Assembly (NCBI RefSeq): GCF_023336895.1
Contig: NZ_JAMBLT010000002.1
Coordinates: forward strand, 231,053-295,052
Reading direction: 5' to 3'
Origin: Parasutterella secunda
GTDB taxonomy: Bacteria; Pseudomonadota; Gammaproteobacteria; Burkholderiales; Burkholderiaceae_F
DNA length: 64,000 nucleotides
This document shows, one piece after another, positions 35,392 to 44,375 of this stretch. Position 1 is the stretch's first letter. Each line of letters starts with the position of its first letter. A program made the position numbers and the translations under genes. Below the pieces are notes generated by a model. It did not search any database, was not told the DNA's origin, and saw only the letters and a list, made by a program, of their open reading frames with translations.

Positions 35392-36455
35392 CACAACTTC
35401 CCATAACGTTTTACCCAATCCGGATACACACCGCTTTTAACGGAATCAAGCCAGGCATCATTTTCCAAATACCACTGCAGCGTTCGATGAAGACCTTCGA
35501 TCAAGCGCACTTTCGGAGCAAATCCCAATTCACGCTCACTGTCCACGCTATCCATGGCATAACGGAAATCATGTCCGGGTCTGTCACTGACAAACGTGAT
35601 GGCTTCCTCATGAGGCAATAAACCCGGGCAGGCTGAATCCATCAAAGTGCAAAGCGCACGAATCAGTTTGATGTTCGGTACCTCTTCACCGGTTCCTATG
35701 TTGTATGTGGCCCCTGCTCTGCCCTTTTTAACTATCTGCAAGAGAGCCGCCGCATGATCGGTCACATACATCCATTCGCGGATATTTTCTCCATTGCCGT
35801 ATAGGGGTAAAGTCAAACCGCTTCGGGCTCGATCAATCATAAGCGGGATCAATTTCTCGGGAAATTGTCTTGGCCCGTAATTGTTACAGGCATGCTCCAC
35901 AATGACCGGAAAGCCAAATGTTCGCCAATAACTGAGAGCAATCATTTCGCCTGCAGCTTTACTTGCCGCATAGGGGCTGCTTGGCCGATAGCGGCTCGTG
36001 AGGGCAAAAGGAGGATCGTTAGCCTGAAGAGATCCGTACACTTCATCGGTTGAAACATAGATAAAGCGGAAGGACTCTTTTCTTGCTCCTCGCATCGCCT
36101 TCCAATAGGTACGTGCCACTTCCAGCAACTTTTGTGTCGCCGTCACATTGTTTGCAATAAAAACCGAAGGATCGTCAATAGAACGATCAACGTGCGTTTG
36201 AGCTGCCAAGTGGACAATGGCGTTCGGTTTAAAACTTTTTATCGCCTCAAGCATTGCATCGGCATCGGCAACATCGGCCTGAAGAAACTTATGCGATTTA
36301 TTTTGAAGTGCTTTTTCAAGATTGAGCAGGTTGCCGCAGTAGTCCAGTTTATCGACCGTTAAAACACTGTAGCCCGCTGCCAAAGCGGCGTCAACAAAGT
36401 GCGATCCGATGAAACCCGCCCCGCCTGTCACCAGTATTTTTTCTTTTTGCATCAT
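35391..36455 (-). CDS. rfbB: dTDP-glucose 4,6-dehydratase
   Basis: Short-chain dehydrogenase-type enzyme converting dTDP-glucose to dTDP-4-keto-6-deoxyglucose. Rossmann motif GGAGFIGSHFV, AAQTHVDRSI, the YVSTDEVYGS active-site segment, YAASKAAGEM (YxxxK) and NNYGPRQFPEKLIPLMI are all present. I start at the ATG 36455; a second ATG follows at once. It is first in the two-gene rfbBC unit. Rhamnose or a related deoxysugar for O-antigen or another glycan is the likely end product. Confidence 0.94.
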   Translation of the reverse strand: MMQKEKILVTGGAGFIGSHFVDAALAAGYSVLTVDKLDYCGNLLNLEKALQNKSHKFLQADVADADAMLEAIKSFKPNAIVHLAAQTHVDRSIDDPSVFIANNVTATQKLLEVARTYWKAMRGARKESFRFIYVSTDEVYGSLQANDPPFALTSRYRPSSPYAASKAAGEMIALSYWRTFGFPVIVEHACNNYGPRQFPEKLIPLMIDRARSGLTLPLYGNGENIREWMYVTDHAAALLQIVKKGRAGATYNIGTGEEVPNIKLIRALCTLMDSACPGLLPHEEAITFVSDRPGHDFRYAMDSVDSERELGFAPKVRLIEGLHRTLQWYLENDAWLDSVKSGVYPDWVKRYGKL

Positions 36456-36609
36456 GGCCTGCCTATCGCTTGCGTTACTTTTTGCCAACAAATTCTTTAA
36501 TTGAACTGAACGGATTGTATTACACTTGATTGTAGCGAAGCGAGTAATTCCGACCGCAGGTTGGATTTTGTGCGCTTACTTTATTACGAGAAGTCTTGAG
36601 GAGCTGTCT

Positions 36610-38031
36610 ATGACCCAAAAGAAAACACTAGGCATTCTGGCCGGCTTGAATCGCCGTGCCGCCATGGAAGTTAAAACACAACTGCTTGCTTTGGGAGATG
36701 ATGATCTGAGTGTCGTCATGACCGAAGATAATTTCAAGATCGATCCTGATCCTGTTTTCGCTGTCAGCGACCGAAAGATTTTCATCTTCAATGAATCGGA
36801 ACTTTTAGCTGACATGGGCGTGGACCTCATTTTGGTCCCCGACTTCAAGTGTGGCTCCTACATTCATGAAATCCAACGCGAAATTCAAACGCCGATTCTT
36901 GACATGAAGAGCGCCCTGATGAGCCAAATGGGCACCGAAATGCCCGTTATGGGTGTGCTTGATGCCGGCAATGCATCGGCTTGCGTTGACGGTGCTTGTG
37001 ATCTCTCTAAGCAAATGAAGCTCGTCTTCCCCTCAGAAGAGGAAACGAAGGTGCTCGATGAGTTGCGCGAAAAGATTCGCGCTGAGGGTGCAAGCGATGA
37101 GGCGGCTCAAACACTGGCTCCTATTTGCCAGCATATGGTTGAAAAAGGAACCCAGGTCATCGTCCCCAACTGCACGCAATTTGCTTTGAATGCCGCTGCA
37201 TTGGTGAAGATGGGCTTGCCCGTCATGAATGTCTTCGAAATGTTTGCCAAGGCCGCCTTGACCCACTGCACGAAGAAGCTTCCGAAGCCCTTTAAGCTTG
37301 GTCTTATCGGCGGTTTAGGACCGGCCGCAACGGTTGACCTTTACGACAAGATCGTCAAGGCAACGCCTGCCAAGAACGACCAAGAACACTTTAAGGTAGT
37401 GATTGAACAAAATCCGCAAATCGATGACCGCACGGCTTGCCTCTTAAATGGCGGTCCCGATCCTACAATCGCCATGTATAACTGCGCCAAGCGTTTACAA
37501 AAAGACGGCTGTGACTACATCATCATTCCGTGCAACACCGCTCACGCATTCTTGCCCAGATTGCTTCGCCACTTGGATGTCCCCTTCATCGATATGCAAC
37601 AAACCATGCTCGATGAAATCCAAGCCAAGTTCGGCAAAGATGCACGCGTGGGCTTGATGGCCACAAGCGGTACGATTGCCACGGGTATCTATGGCAAGAA
37701 AGCCGCCAAGATGGATATGAAGATGTTCACGCCTGATGAAGAACATCAAAAGCGCGTGATGAGCGCCATTTATGGTCCGAAGGGTGCCAAGGCAGGCTAC
37801 ACCACCGGTGAATGCTATGACGACCTCTATAGCGCTGCCGAATACCTGGTGAAGACCTACGACTGCAACGTTTTGATTTTAGGTTGCACGGAATTGCCGT
37901 TGATTTTCCATGAAACGGATAATTTTGAAGTGGCCGGTAAGACCGTTGCCATCGTTGACCCGACAGCCACCCTTGCCCGCAAGTGCGTGCAGATCGCCGA
38001 GGCGACCATCAAGGAACGCGGTGTTCGTTAA
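36610..38031 (+). CDS. Double-domain aspartate/glutamate racemase family protein
   Basis: Two tandem Asp/Glu/hydantoin racemase domains in one 473-residue chain; typical enzymes are about 230 residues. The C-terminal domain (from about 226) begins LGLIGGLGPAATVDLYDKIV and keeps both catalytic cysteines, C308 in IIPCNTAHA and C426 in LILGCTELPL. The N-terminal domain (1-220) lacks the CNTAH box: its equivalent reads VPDFKCGSY (C81), and the second box reads VPNCTQFAL (C188). It may therefore be a regulatory or altered-specificity half. Strong GAGGAG site before the ATG. Codons favour AAG for lysine more than neighbouring genes do, hinting at high expression. A perfect terminator follows. Confidence 0.82.
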   Translation: MTQKKTLGILAGLNRRAAMEVKTQLLALGDDDLSVVMTEDNFKIDPDPVFAVSDRKIFIFNESELLADMGVDLILVPDFKCGSYIHEIQREIQTPILDMKSALMSQMGTEMPVMGVLDAGNASACVDGACDLSKQMKLVFPSEEETKVLDELREKIRAEGASDEAAQTLAPICQHMVEKGTQVIVPNCTQFALNAAALVKMGLPVMNVFEMFAKAALTHCTKKLPKPFKLGLIGGLGPAATVDLYDKIVKATPAKNDQEHFKVVIEQNPQIDDRTACLLNGGPDPTIAMYNCAKRLQKDGCDYIIIPCNTAHAFLPRLLRHLDVPFIDMQQTMLDEIQAKFGKDARVGLMATSGTIATGIYGKKAAKMDMKMFTPDEEHQKRVMSAIYGPKGAKAGYTTGECYDDLYSAAEYLVKTYDCNVLILGCTELPLIFHETDNFEVAGKTVAIVDPTATLARKCVQIAEATIKERGVR

Positions 38032-38052
38032 TCGTTAATCATTAGACAAAAG

Positions 38053-38078
38053 GCGCTTGAGAACTCTCAAGCGCTTTT
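38053..38078 (+). terminator. Terminator after the racemase gene
   Basis: GCGCTTGAG-AACT-CTCAAGCGC, a perfect 9-bp stem, followed by TTTT. It separates the racemase from the dehydrogenase gene. Confidence 0.92.
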
Positions 38079-38095
38079 CATATAGGGAGTCCGAG

Positions 38096-38989
38096 ATGGA
38101 CAAAGTTTATGAAGCATGTGATCCTAAAACCGTTGCTTTTATTGGATTAGGAACCATGGGTTATCCCATGGCGGGTCACCTTGCCCGTGCGGGTCACCGT
38201 GTCACGGTCTATAACCGAACAGCTCACAAAGCCCAAAAGTGGGCTTCGGAATATAACGGTCTTTGTGCCTCAACACCGAGAGAGGCCGCTGAAGATGCGG
38301 ACTTTGTTTTCACCTGCGTGGGCAATGATGACGACCTTCGCAGCGTTGTCTTGGGAAAAGACGGCGCTTTTGCAGGCATGAAAGCCGGTGCGACTTTGGT
38401 GGACTGCACAACTGACAGTGCACAAGTTGCCCGTGAGTTGGCACAGAAAGCCCAAGAAATGGGTCTTGGGTTCATGGATGCTCCCGTCTCTGGCGGTCAA
38501 GCCGGAGCTGTCAACGGCGTACTCACCGTTATGTGCGGAGCTGAACAAGCCACTTTTGAGGCCGCTCGTCCCGTTATCATGGCCTTTGCCCAAGCGGTCA
38601 CCCGCATCGGTGAAGTTGGTTGCGGACAATTAGCCAAAATGTGCAATCAAATCTGCATTGCCGGCATCGTTCAATCGCTGTCTGAATCCATTGCGTTCGG
38701 GTTAAATGCCGGTCTTGATATGAAACTAGTTTTGGAAGTGATCGGCAAAGGAGCCGCCCAAAGTTGGCAAATGGACAATAGAGGTGGCACGATGATCGAT
38801 AACCAATTCAATTTTGGTTTTGCGATTGATTGGATGCGAAAAGATTTAGGGTTGTGTCTCGCGGAAGCTAAGAAAAACGGCTCTAGCTTGCCAACCGTGG
38901 CACTGATTGATCAGTTTTACGGTGAACTGCAAGCCAAAGGCGAAGGCAGAAGCGATACCTCCGTTCTCATTAAACGACTTCCTCATTAA
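38096..38989 (+). CDS. 3-hydroxyisobutyrate dehydrogenase-family oxidoreductase
   Basis: NAD(P)-dependent beta-hydroxyacid dehydrogenase of 297 residues. The motif FIGLGTMGYPMAGHLARAGH opens the Rossmann domain, followed by DCTTDSAQVARELAQKA, the substrate-binding FMDAPVSGGQAGAVNGVLTVMCGA and the catalytic lysine in GQLAKMCNQI. It could act on 3-hydroxyisobutyrate, tartronate semialdehyde or a related acid; sequence alone does not decide. ATG 38096 has GGGAG six bases upstream. Confidence 0.85.
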   Translation: MDKVYEACDPKTVAFIGLGTMGYPMAGHLARAGHRVTVYNRTAHKAQKWASEYNGLCASTPREAAEDADFVFTCVGNDDDLRSVVLGKDGAFAGMKAGATLVDCTTDSAQVARELAQKAQEMGLGFMDAPVSGGQAGAVNGVLTVMCGAEQATFEAARPVIMAFAQAVTRIGEVGCGQLAKMCNQICIAGIVQSLSESIAFGLNAGLDMKLVLEVIGKGAAQSWQMDNRGGTMIDNQFNFGFAIDWMRKDLGLCLAEAKKNGSSLPTVALIDQFYGELQAKGEGRSDTSVLIKRLPH

Positions 38990-38998
38990 TCTTAGTGG

Positions 38999-39020
38999 CC
39001 GAGCGAGATAACTCGCTCGG
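38999..39020 (+). terminator. Terminator after the dehydrogenase gene
   Basis: Perfect CCGAGCGAG-ATAA-CTCGCTCGG stem followed by the T-rich TCTGCCTTTTCTTT. Confidence 0.9.
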
Positions 39021-39106
39021 TCTGCCTTTTCTTTAGATTAACTGAACATTTCTCCTCAATTACTTTATTAATCAATGCATTACAAAATTCTTTGAGTTAA
39101 ATTCAG

Positions 39107-39198
39107 TTTTTCTATTGATTCAAATTCTTAATTTCCATTGATCATAATTTTGAATTTTCATTGATATTAATTTTTAATTTTCATTTAATGAAATTTTC
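39107..39198. repeat. Degenerate 23-bp tandem repeat upstream of feoAB
   Basis: Successive units start at 39107, 39130, 39153 and 39176 with the consensus AATTTTCATTGAT followed by about ten A/T-rich bases. The array covers most of the region from 130 to 225 bases upstream of the FeoA-FeoB start. Pieces such as TTCATTGATATTAAT loosely resemble Fur-type half sites. The rest of this 310-base gap is AT-rich without other features. Confidence 0.6.
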
Positions 39199-39330
39199 AA
39201 ATTTTAAAATATCGGTAAGTGATACAACCCCTGTTTCTCATTAGCACCTCTAGTCCGACTGCACTAAAATGCACGAACAAAATTTCGTACAACAAGACCG
39301 TACGAAAAAAAAAGCGAAAGAAAATAAAAG

Positions 39331-41685
39331 ATGCCCGTTACCTTAAATGATCTTCCTATCGGCCAAAGCGCAACCGTTGAATCAGTCGGAGCAACTGGAG
39401 CCCTCCGTCAGCATTTCCTTGATATGGGTTTAATCCCCCAGGCAACGGTTACAATGGTCAAACGCGCCCCAATGGGCGACCCCATTGAAGTGAGAATTCG
39501 AAGCTACGAACTCACTCTTCGTGTCGCTGAAGCTCAAGCAATCACTATCACCGATATTCGGGATGAATTGCCTCAAAAAGAAACGCGAGCTGAAATTGAA
39601 GAAATCATGCACCCGGGCTATGGCGAAGGCGGTAAGTATCATGTCAAGGAACACGAGCACCCGCTTCCAGAAGGCGAAACCATCACTTTTGCTTTAGCCG
39701 GCAACCAAAATTGCGGGAAAACTACCCTTTTTAACCGCTTAACCGGCTCCAATCAGCATGTAGGCAATTTCCCGGGTGTCACGGTTGACCGAAAAGACGG
39801 TTGCATCATCGGCCACAATGAAACACTGGTGACGGACTTGCCGGGCATTTATTCTCTTTCACCTTACACAAACGAAGAAATCGTTTCGCGTGAATTTATT
39901 CTGAAGGAAAATCCTAAAGCCATCATCAATATTGTTGATGCGACCAATATTGAACGAAACCTCTATCTGACCATGCAGCTGATGGAGTTGGGCCGTCCCA
40001 TGGTGCTCGCACTTAATATGATGGACGAGGTGTGGGCAAACGGAGGTTCGGTTCGTGTCAATGAGATGGAAGCGCTTCTTGGAATGCCGGTGGTGCCAAT
40101 TTCTGCAAGCCGAGGCGAAGGCATTGAAGAATTAATTGACCACGCCTTGCACGTTGCCAAATTTCAAGAGCCTCCCGCGGTTCAGGATTTCTGCGACTCC
40201 AAAGATAATGGTGGTGCCGTGCACCGTTGTCTGCACAGCATCATGCATATCATTGAGGATCATGCACAAAAAGCCAATATTCCCCTTCGTTTTGCAGCTA
40301 GCAAAATTGCCGAGGGCGACACGCTCATCATTGATCAACTCGATTTAGACATCAATGAAAAACGAACCTTGGCCCACATTGTCAAGCAGATGGAAGCCGA
40401 ACGCGGACTGGATCGCGCAGCCGCCATCGCCGACATGCGCTTTTCATTTATTGATAAGGTCTGTCGCCAAACGGTGGTAAAACCACGTGTGAGTCGTGAA
40501 CACATTCGCAGCCTTCAAATCGATGAAGTGTTGACGGGCAAATACACAGCCATTCCTTCCTTCATTGCCATCATGGCTTTGGTTTTCTGGCTCACCTTTA
40601 ATGTGATCGGTGTATGGCTCAATGATGCACTTGACTGGCTGATTGGGTGCGCCACGGATTATACGGATGCCCTGTTGACGACACTTCAGGTCAATGCCTC
40701 CATTCATTCACTGATTATTGATGCCATTTTCAATGGCGTGGGCAGTGTGCTCAGTTTCCTACCCACCATTGTGGTTCTCTTTTTCTTCCTTTCATTTTTG
40801 GAAGACAGCGGCTACATGGCCCGTGTTGCCTTCGTCATGGATACGCTTTTGAGAAAAATCGGACTGTCCGGACGAAGCATCGTGCCGATGCTGATCGGTT
40901 TCGGCTGCACCGTGCCTGGTGTGATGGCTAGCCGAACATTGCCTTCGGAGCGTGACCGCAAAATGACTATTTTGCTCACCCCCTTTATGAGCTGTTCAGC
41001 CAAATTGCCGATATACGCGTTTTTTGTCGCTGCGTTTTTCCCGGGAAACGGTGCCCTGATCATGATCGGTCTCTACCTTTTAGGAATTGCCGTGGCGATC
41101 CTTTTAGGCTTATTGATGAAAAACACCCTTTTCAAAGGTGAAGCGGTTCCGTTTGTCATGGAATTGCCGAACTACCGTATGCCGGGTGCAAAAAACGTCA
41201 TGCTTTTGTTGTGGGATAAGGCAAAAGACTTTCTGCAACGAGCCTTTACCGTGATTTTTGTGGCCACCATTGTCATTTGGTTCTTGCAGACCTTTGATTT
41301 TCAACTCAATCCAGTGGAAGACTCTCAAACAAGTATTTTGGCGGTGGTTGCCGGTTGGATCTCCCCTGTTTTCGCTCCGTTGGGCTTTGATGACTGGAGA
41401 ATCACCACTGCTCTAATCGGCGGCTTTATGGCCAAGGAAAGTGTCGTCAGTAGTCTTTCCGTACTTTTCGGTTCCACTGAGGCACTGACTGCTGCGCTCA
41501 GCGCTCTGACAGCTTTAACCCTTTTGGTATTTTGTCTGCTTTACACCCCTTGCGTAGCCTCCATTGCGACAATCAATCGTGAGCTGGGCGGTAAGTGGGC
41601 TATTGGTGTTGCCGTATTCCAGTGCGTTATCGCCTGGATTGTTGCCCTCATTGTCCGACTTCTCGGAATGATGCTAGGATATTAA
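39331..41685 (+). CDS. feoB: Ferrous iron transporter, FeoA-FeoB fusion
   Basis: Inner-membrane Fe(II) importer with its own regulatory domain. Residues 1-75 are a FeoA-type SH3 domain (LPIGQSATVESVG, HFLDMGLIPQATV, MGDPIEVRI). The G domain follows with G1 GNQNCGKTT near 124, G3 DLPGIYSLSPYT and G4-like NMMDE. The membrane part has the two Gate motifs: GFGCTVPGVMASRTL with conserved cysteine, then FMSCSAKLP, later CLLYTPCVASI. The length of 784 is FeoB plus one FeoA. A small Cys-rich protein gene follows. Such transporters serve anaerobes and are usually iron-regulated. Confidence 0.95.
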   Translation: MPVTLNDLPIGQSATVESVGATGALRQHFLDMGLIPQATVTMVKRAPMGDPIEVRIRSYELTLRVAEAQAITITDIRDELPQKETRAEIEEIMHPGYGEGGKYHVKEHEHPLPEGETITFALAGNQNCGKTTLFNRLTGSNQHVGNFPGVTVDRKDGCIIGHNETLVTDLPGIYSLSPYTNEEIVSREFILKENPKAIINIVDATNIERNLYLTMQLMELGRPMVLALNMMDEVWANGGSVRVNEMEALLGMPVVPISASRGEGIEELIDHALHVAKFQEPPAVQDFCDSKDNGGAVHRCLHSIMHIIEDHAQKANIPLRFAASKIAEGDTLIIDQLDLDINEKRTLAHIVKQMEAERGLDRAAAIADMRFSFIDKVCRQTVVKPRVSREHIRSLQIDEVLTGKYTAIPSFIAIMALVFWLTFNVIGVWLNDALDWLIGCATDYTDALLTTLQVNASIHSLIIDAIFNGVGSVLSFLPTIVVLFFFLSFLEDSGYMARVAFVMDTLLRKIGLSGRSIVPMLIGFGCTVPGVMASRTLPSERDRKMTILLTPFMSCSAKLPIYAFFVAAFFPGNGALIMIGLYLLGIAVAILLGLLMKNTLFKGEAVPFVMELPNYRMPGAKNVMLLLWDKAKDFLQRAFTVIFVATIVIWFLQTFDFQLNPVEDSQTSILAVVAGWISPVFAPLGFDDWRITTALIGGFMAKESVVSSLSVLFGSTEALTAALSALTALTLLVFCLLYTPCVASIATINRELGGKWAIGVAVFQCVIAWIVALIVRLLGMMLGY

Positions 41686-41713
41686 TTATTGAGAATCGTT
41701 CTTAAAAGGGATA

Positions 41714-41911
41714 ATGATGAATGGCATCAGCTGGTTACTTTTGATTTTGATTTTACTTACGGTAGTGTGGGTAATCGTTTTCAAAATTAAAAACCGCGAC
41801 GGAAGCGGCTGTGGCGGCTCCTGCTCATCCTGCGGCTCAACTTTAAAGAAAAAAGGCAACTGTAGCGGCTCAGAGGAGCACATTATCCATATTCAAAAGA
41901 TGGGACGATGA
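41714..41911 (+). CDS. FeoB-associated Cys-rich membrane protein
   Basis: A 65-residue protein with one membrane helix (about residues 5-25) followed by GSGCGGSCSSCGSTLKKKGNC, a cluster of four cysteines as in the FeoB_associated family. It lies 28 bases after feoB with AAAGGG before the ATG. The likely role is in iron handling or transporter assembly at the membrane; its exact function is not established. Confidence 0.85.
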   Translation: MMNGISWLLLILILLTVVWVIVFKIKNRDGSGCGGSCSSCGSTLKKKGNCSGSEEHIIHIQKMGR

Positions 41912-41976
41912 TTGCCAGCATCTAAAAACTTAAACTTTTCAAAAAGTTGAACACCCTTTTTAAACCTTTTTAACAT

Positions 41977-42025
41977 ACGGCTTCTCATCCTCGTTAAACA
42001 GAGGGAAGAAGCCGTCATTGTTTTT
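41977..42025 (+). terminator. Probable terminator of the feo operon
   Basis: ACGGCTTCT pairs with AGAAGCCGT (41977-41985 and 42007-42015) over a 21-base loop; TTTTT follows a few bases later at 42021-42025. The large loop makes this less certain. Confidence 0.55.
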
Positions 42026-42089
42026 AAACAAAAAATACCGAAAGGTTTTAAAATAAGAAATTTCTTATCGCTATTTTTGAAACAATCGT

Positions 42090-44168
42090 ATGTCTACGAC
42101 GGAAACCAAAGAAAACGGTGCACAGGTCACCAACTTTATTCGAAACATTATTGATGAAGATTTGGCTCGCAACGCCAATCGCCCGCGTTTGTGGTGCGGT
42201 CACCCCGCTCCTTACGGCATTCAGGCACAAACCGGCGTTGAAGACCCTGCACGCATTCGCACGCGTTTTCCGCCGGAACCAAACGGCTATCTGCACATCG
42301 GTCACGCCAAGAGCATCTGCTTGAATTTCGGTTTAGCCCGTGATTACGGCGGCTATTGCCATATGCGCTTTGACGATACGAACCCGGTTAAAGAAGACCA
42401 AGAATATGTTGATTCCATTAAAGAATCCGTTCAATGGTTGGGTTTTGATTGGAAGCACGGTGAAGAGAACAATCTTTACTTTGCCAGTGACTATTTCCAA
42501 TGGATGTACGATTGCGCCGAACATCTGGTAAAAACCGGTTTTGCTTACGTTGATGAGCAAACTCCCGAAGAAATGCACGCCAATCGCGGCACGCTCACCG
42601 AACCGGGCAAGAATTCGCCCTATCGCGATCGTCCGATTGAAGAAAACTTGCGTCTTTTCCGCGAAATGCGGGAAGGCAAACATGCCGAAGGCTCCATGGT
42701 GGTGCGCGCCAAGATTGATATGGCCAGCCCCAACATCAACCTGCGTGACCCGGCCATTTACCGTATCCGTTTTGCTGAACACCACCGTACCGGTGACAAG
42801 TGGTGCATCTACCCGATGTACACCTTTGCCCATCCGATTGAAGATACGTTAGAAAATATCACGCACTCAATCTGCACGCTTGAATTTGAAGATCAACGCG
42901 CCTTCTACGACTGGGCTTTGGAGCGTTCCATCCCCGTATTGCGCGCGCCTCAATTTGAAGAAGCCAAAGAAATCTTACTCAAAATGAGTAAGGGGGAAGA
43001 TGACCGAGCCTTAGCTTTCATGCGTGCTTGCTATCAGCACCGTGAAAAATTGGGTTTAAGCGGCCCGGAAAAAGCCTTGGCTGAAATTCTTGACGCATGG
43101 AACGACAACTTAGGACCTGAAAAGGTTTTGGGTATTCGTGCTGAAGCTTTCTGGGCTTTGCTTTTAACGCAACCGGAACACTACACGCCGCTTTTACAAG
43201 CCGCACTTGATGTGGTTCGCCCGAACTTCTTCTTGTTGTCTCACCAATATGAATTCAATCGCTTAAACCTCTCGCACGTGGTGGTCAGTAAGCGTAAATT
43301 GATTCAATTGGTGAAAGAAAATTTGGTGAACGGTTGGGACGATCCTCGTATGCCCACCATTTTCGGCTTACGCAGAAGAGGTTATACGCCTGAAGCCATT
43401 CAATTGTTCGCTGAACGCTGCGGCGTATCCCGCGTTGCTGGCGGCTTGATTGATTACTCGGTGCTTGAAGCTTGTCTGCGTGAGGATTTGGAAGGCCGTG
43501 CAATGCGCCGCATCGGTGTGGTGCATCCGTTAAAGCTCATTATCGACAACTATCCGGAAGGACAAACGGAAACGCTGACGGCTCCTAATCATCCGCAAAA
43601 ACCCGAATTAGGTACGAGAGAACTCAGTTTCTCGCGTGAATTGTGGATTGATGAAAGCGACTTTGCAGAAGTGCCTCCCAAGGGTTATCGTCGTTTGACA
43701 ATTCCGGCTGACGGCTCGGAAGCCAAACCCGTACGTCTGCGTTACGCCTACGTGGTTGTGCCGACCTCTGTTGACAAGGATGAAAACGGTAAAGTCGTTG
43801 CCGTTCACTGCCGCTACCTGCCTGAAACGAAGAGTGGCAGTGCCGGTTCTGAAACGGTTAAGACAAAAGCTGCAATCCATTTTGTTGATGCTAAGACGGC
43901 TGTTAAGGCTGAGTTCCGACTCTATGATCGGCTCTTTGCAGTGCCTCAACCGGATGCCGTTGATGCGGACTATCGCACGCTTTTAAATCCTGACAGCCTC
44001 AAGGTTGTGGAAGGTTATATTGAACCCGCTTTAGCCCAAGCTCAACCTGACGAAAAATTCCAATTGGAACGTACAGGTTACTTTGTGGCCGACCGCGAAG
44101 ATCATACGCAAGAGCATCCGGTCTTTAACCTGTCTGTCGGATTAAAAGAAAACCGAATGAAAAAATAA
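42090..44168 (+). CDS. glnS: Glutaminyl-tRNA synthetase with an internal insertion
   Basis: Class I synthetase charging tRNA-Gln, 692 residues against about 554 in E. coli. The HIGH box FPPEPNGYLHIGHAKS is near residue 55; the KMSKS-like VVSKRKL is near 400. Glutamate-reducing neighbours such as FDDTNPVKEDQEYVDSI and TFAHPIEDTLENITHS follow the E. coli sequence closely. About 100 extra residues lie between SIPV (about 283) and QYEFNRLNL (about 387), immediately before the KMSKS loop. Elsewhere E. coli-like order is kept through the C-terminal barrel domains. A perfect terminator follows the stop. Confidence 0.93.
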   Translation: MSTTETKENGAQVTNFIRNIIDEDLARNANRPRLWCGHPAPYGIQAQTGVEDPARIRTRFPPEPNGYLHIGHAKSICLNFGLARDYGGYCHMRFDDTNPVKEDQEYVDSIKESVQWLGFDWKHGEENNLYFASDYFQWMYDCAEHLVKTGFAYVDEQTPEEMHANRGTLTEPGKNSPYRDRPIEENLRLFREMREGKHAEGSMVVRAKIDMASPNINLRDPAIYRIRFAEHHRTGDKWCIYPMYTFAHPIEDTLENITHSICTLEFEDQRAFYDWALERSIPVLRAPQFEEAKEILLKMSKGEDDRALAFMRACYQHREKLGLSGPEKALAEILDAWNDNLGPEKVLGIRAEAFWALLLTQPEHYTPLLQAALDVVRPNFFLLSHQYEFNRLNLSHVVVSKRKLIQLVKENLVNGWDDPRMPTIFGLRRRGYTPEAIQLFAERCGVSRVAGGLIDYSVLEACLREDLEGRAMRRIGVVHPLKLIIDNYPEGQTETLTAPNHPQKPELGTRELSFSRELWIDESDFAEVPPKGYRRLTIPADGSEAKPVRLRYAYVVVPTSVDKDENGKVVAVHCRYLPETKSGSAGSETVKTKAAIHFVDAKTAVKAEFRLYDRLFAVPQPDAVDADYRTLLNPDSLKVVEGYIEPALAQAQPDEKFQLERTGYFVADREDHTQEHPVFNLSVGLKENRMKK

Positions 44169-44187
44169 TCACTAGTTAATTTCCACC

Positions 44188-44223
44188 GCCCCGATCTGAG
44201 AAATGACTCAATCGGGGCTTTTT
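44188..44223 (+). terminator. Terminator of glnS
   Basis: GCCCCGAT / ATCGGGGC stem (44188-44195, 44211-44218) followed by TTTTT. Confidence 0.9.
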
Positions 44224-44250
44224 GTTATCAAATTCAGAAAAAACGTGAAA

Positions 44251-44314
44251 AATTACCGAGAGTTCCGTAAAGCCCCGGCATTCATGCCGAGGATATAAGG
44301 AACGCCAATGTCAA
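44251..44314 (+). mobile_element. IS605-type right-end-like hairpin remnant
   Basis: The hairpin CCCCGGCAT-TC-ATGCCGAGG (44273-44292) is followed by ATAAGGAACGCCAATG and TCAATT. The segment closely parallels 55090-55124 (CCTCGGC hairpin, then GGATCGTTG and TCAATT). IS608-type elements end in TCAA at the right cleavage site, and their TnpB guide RNAs end in such a hairpin. No tnpA is present, and only a tnpB fragment follows. Confidence 0.4.
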
Positions 44315-44375
44315 TTGGCTACGTTGAGGCTATTTTGGGGCAAAATTGTTTTCAATTCCCGTAAAATCATGTCTC

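Noticed and set aside
39107..39198. CRISPR array
   Set aside because: Units are degenerate, contiguous and without unique spacers; no cas genes are present.
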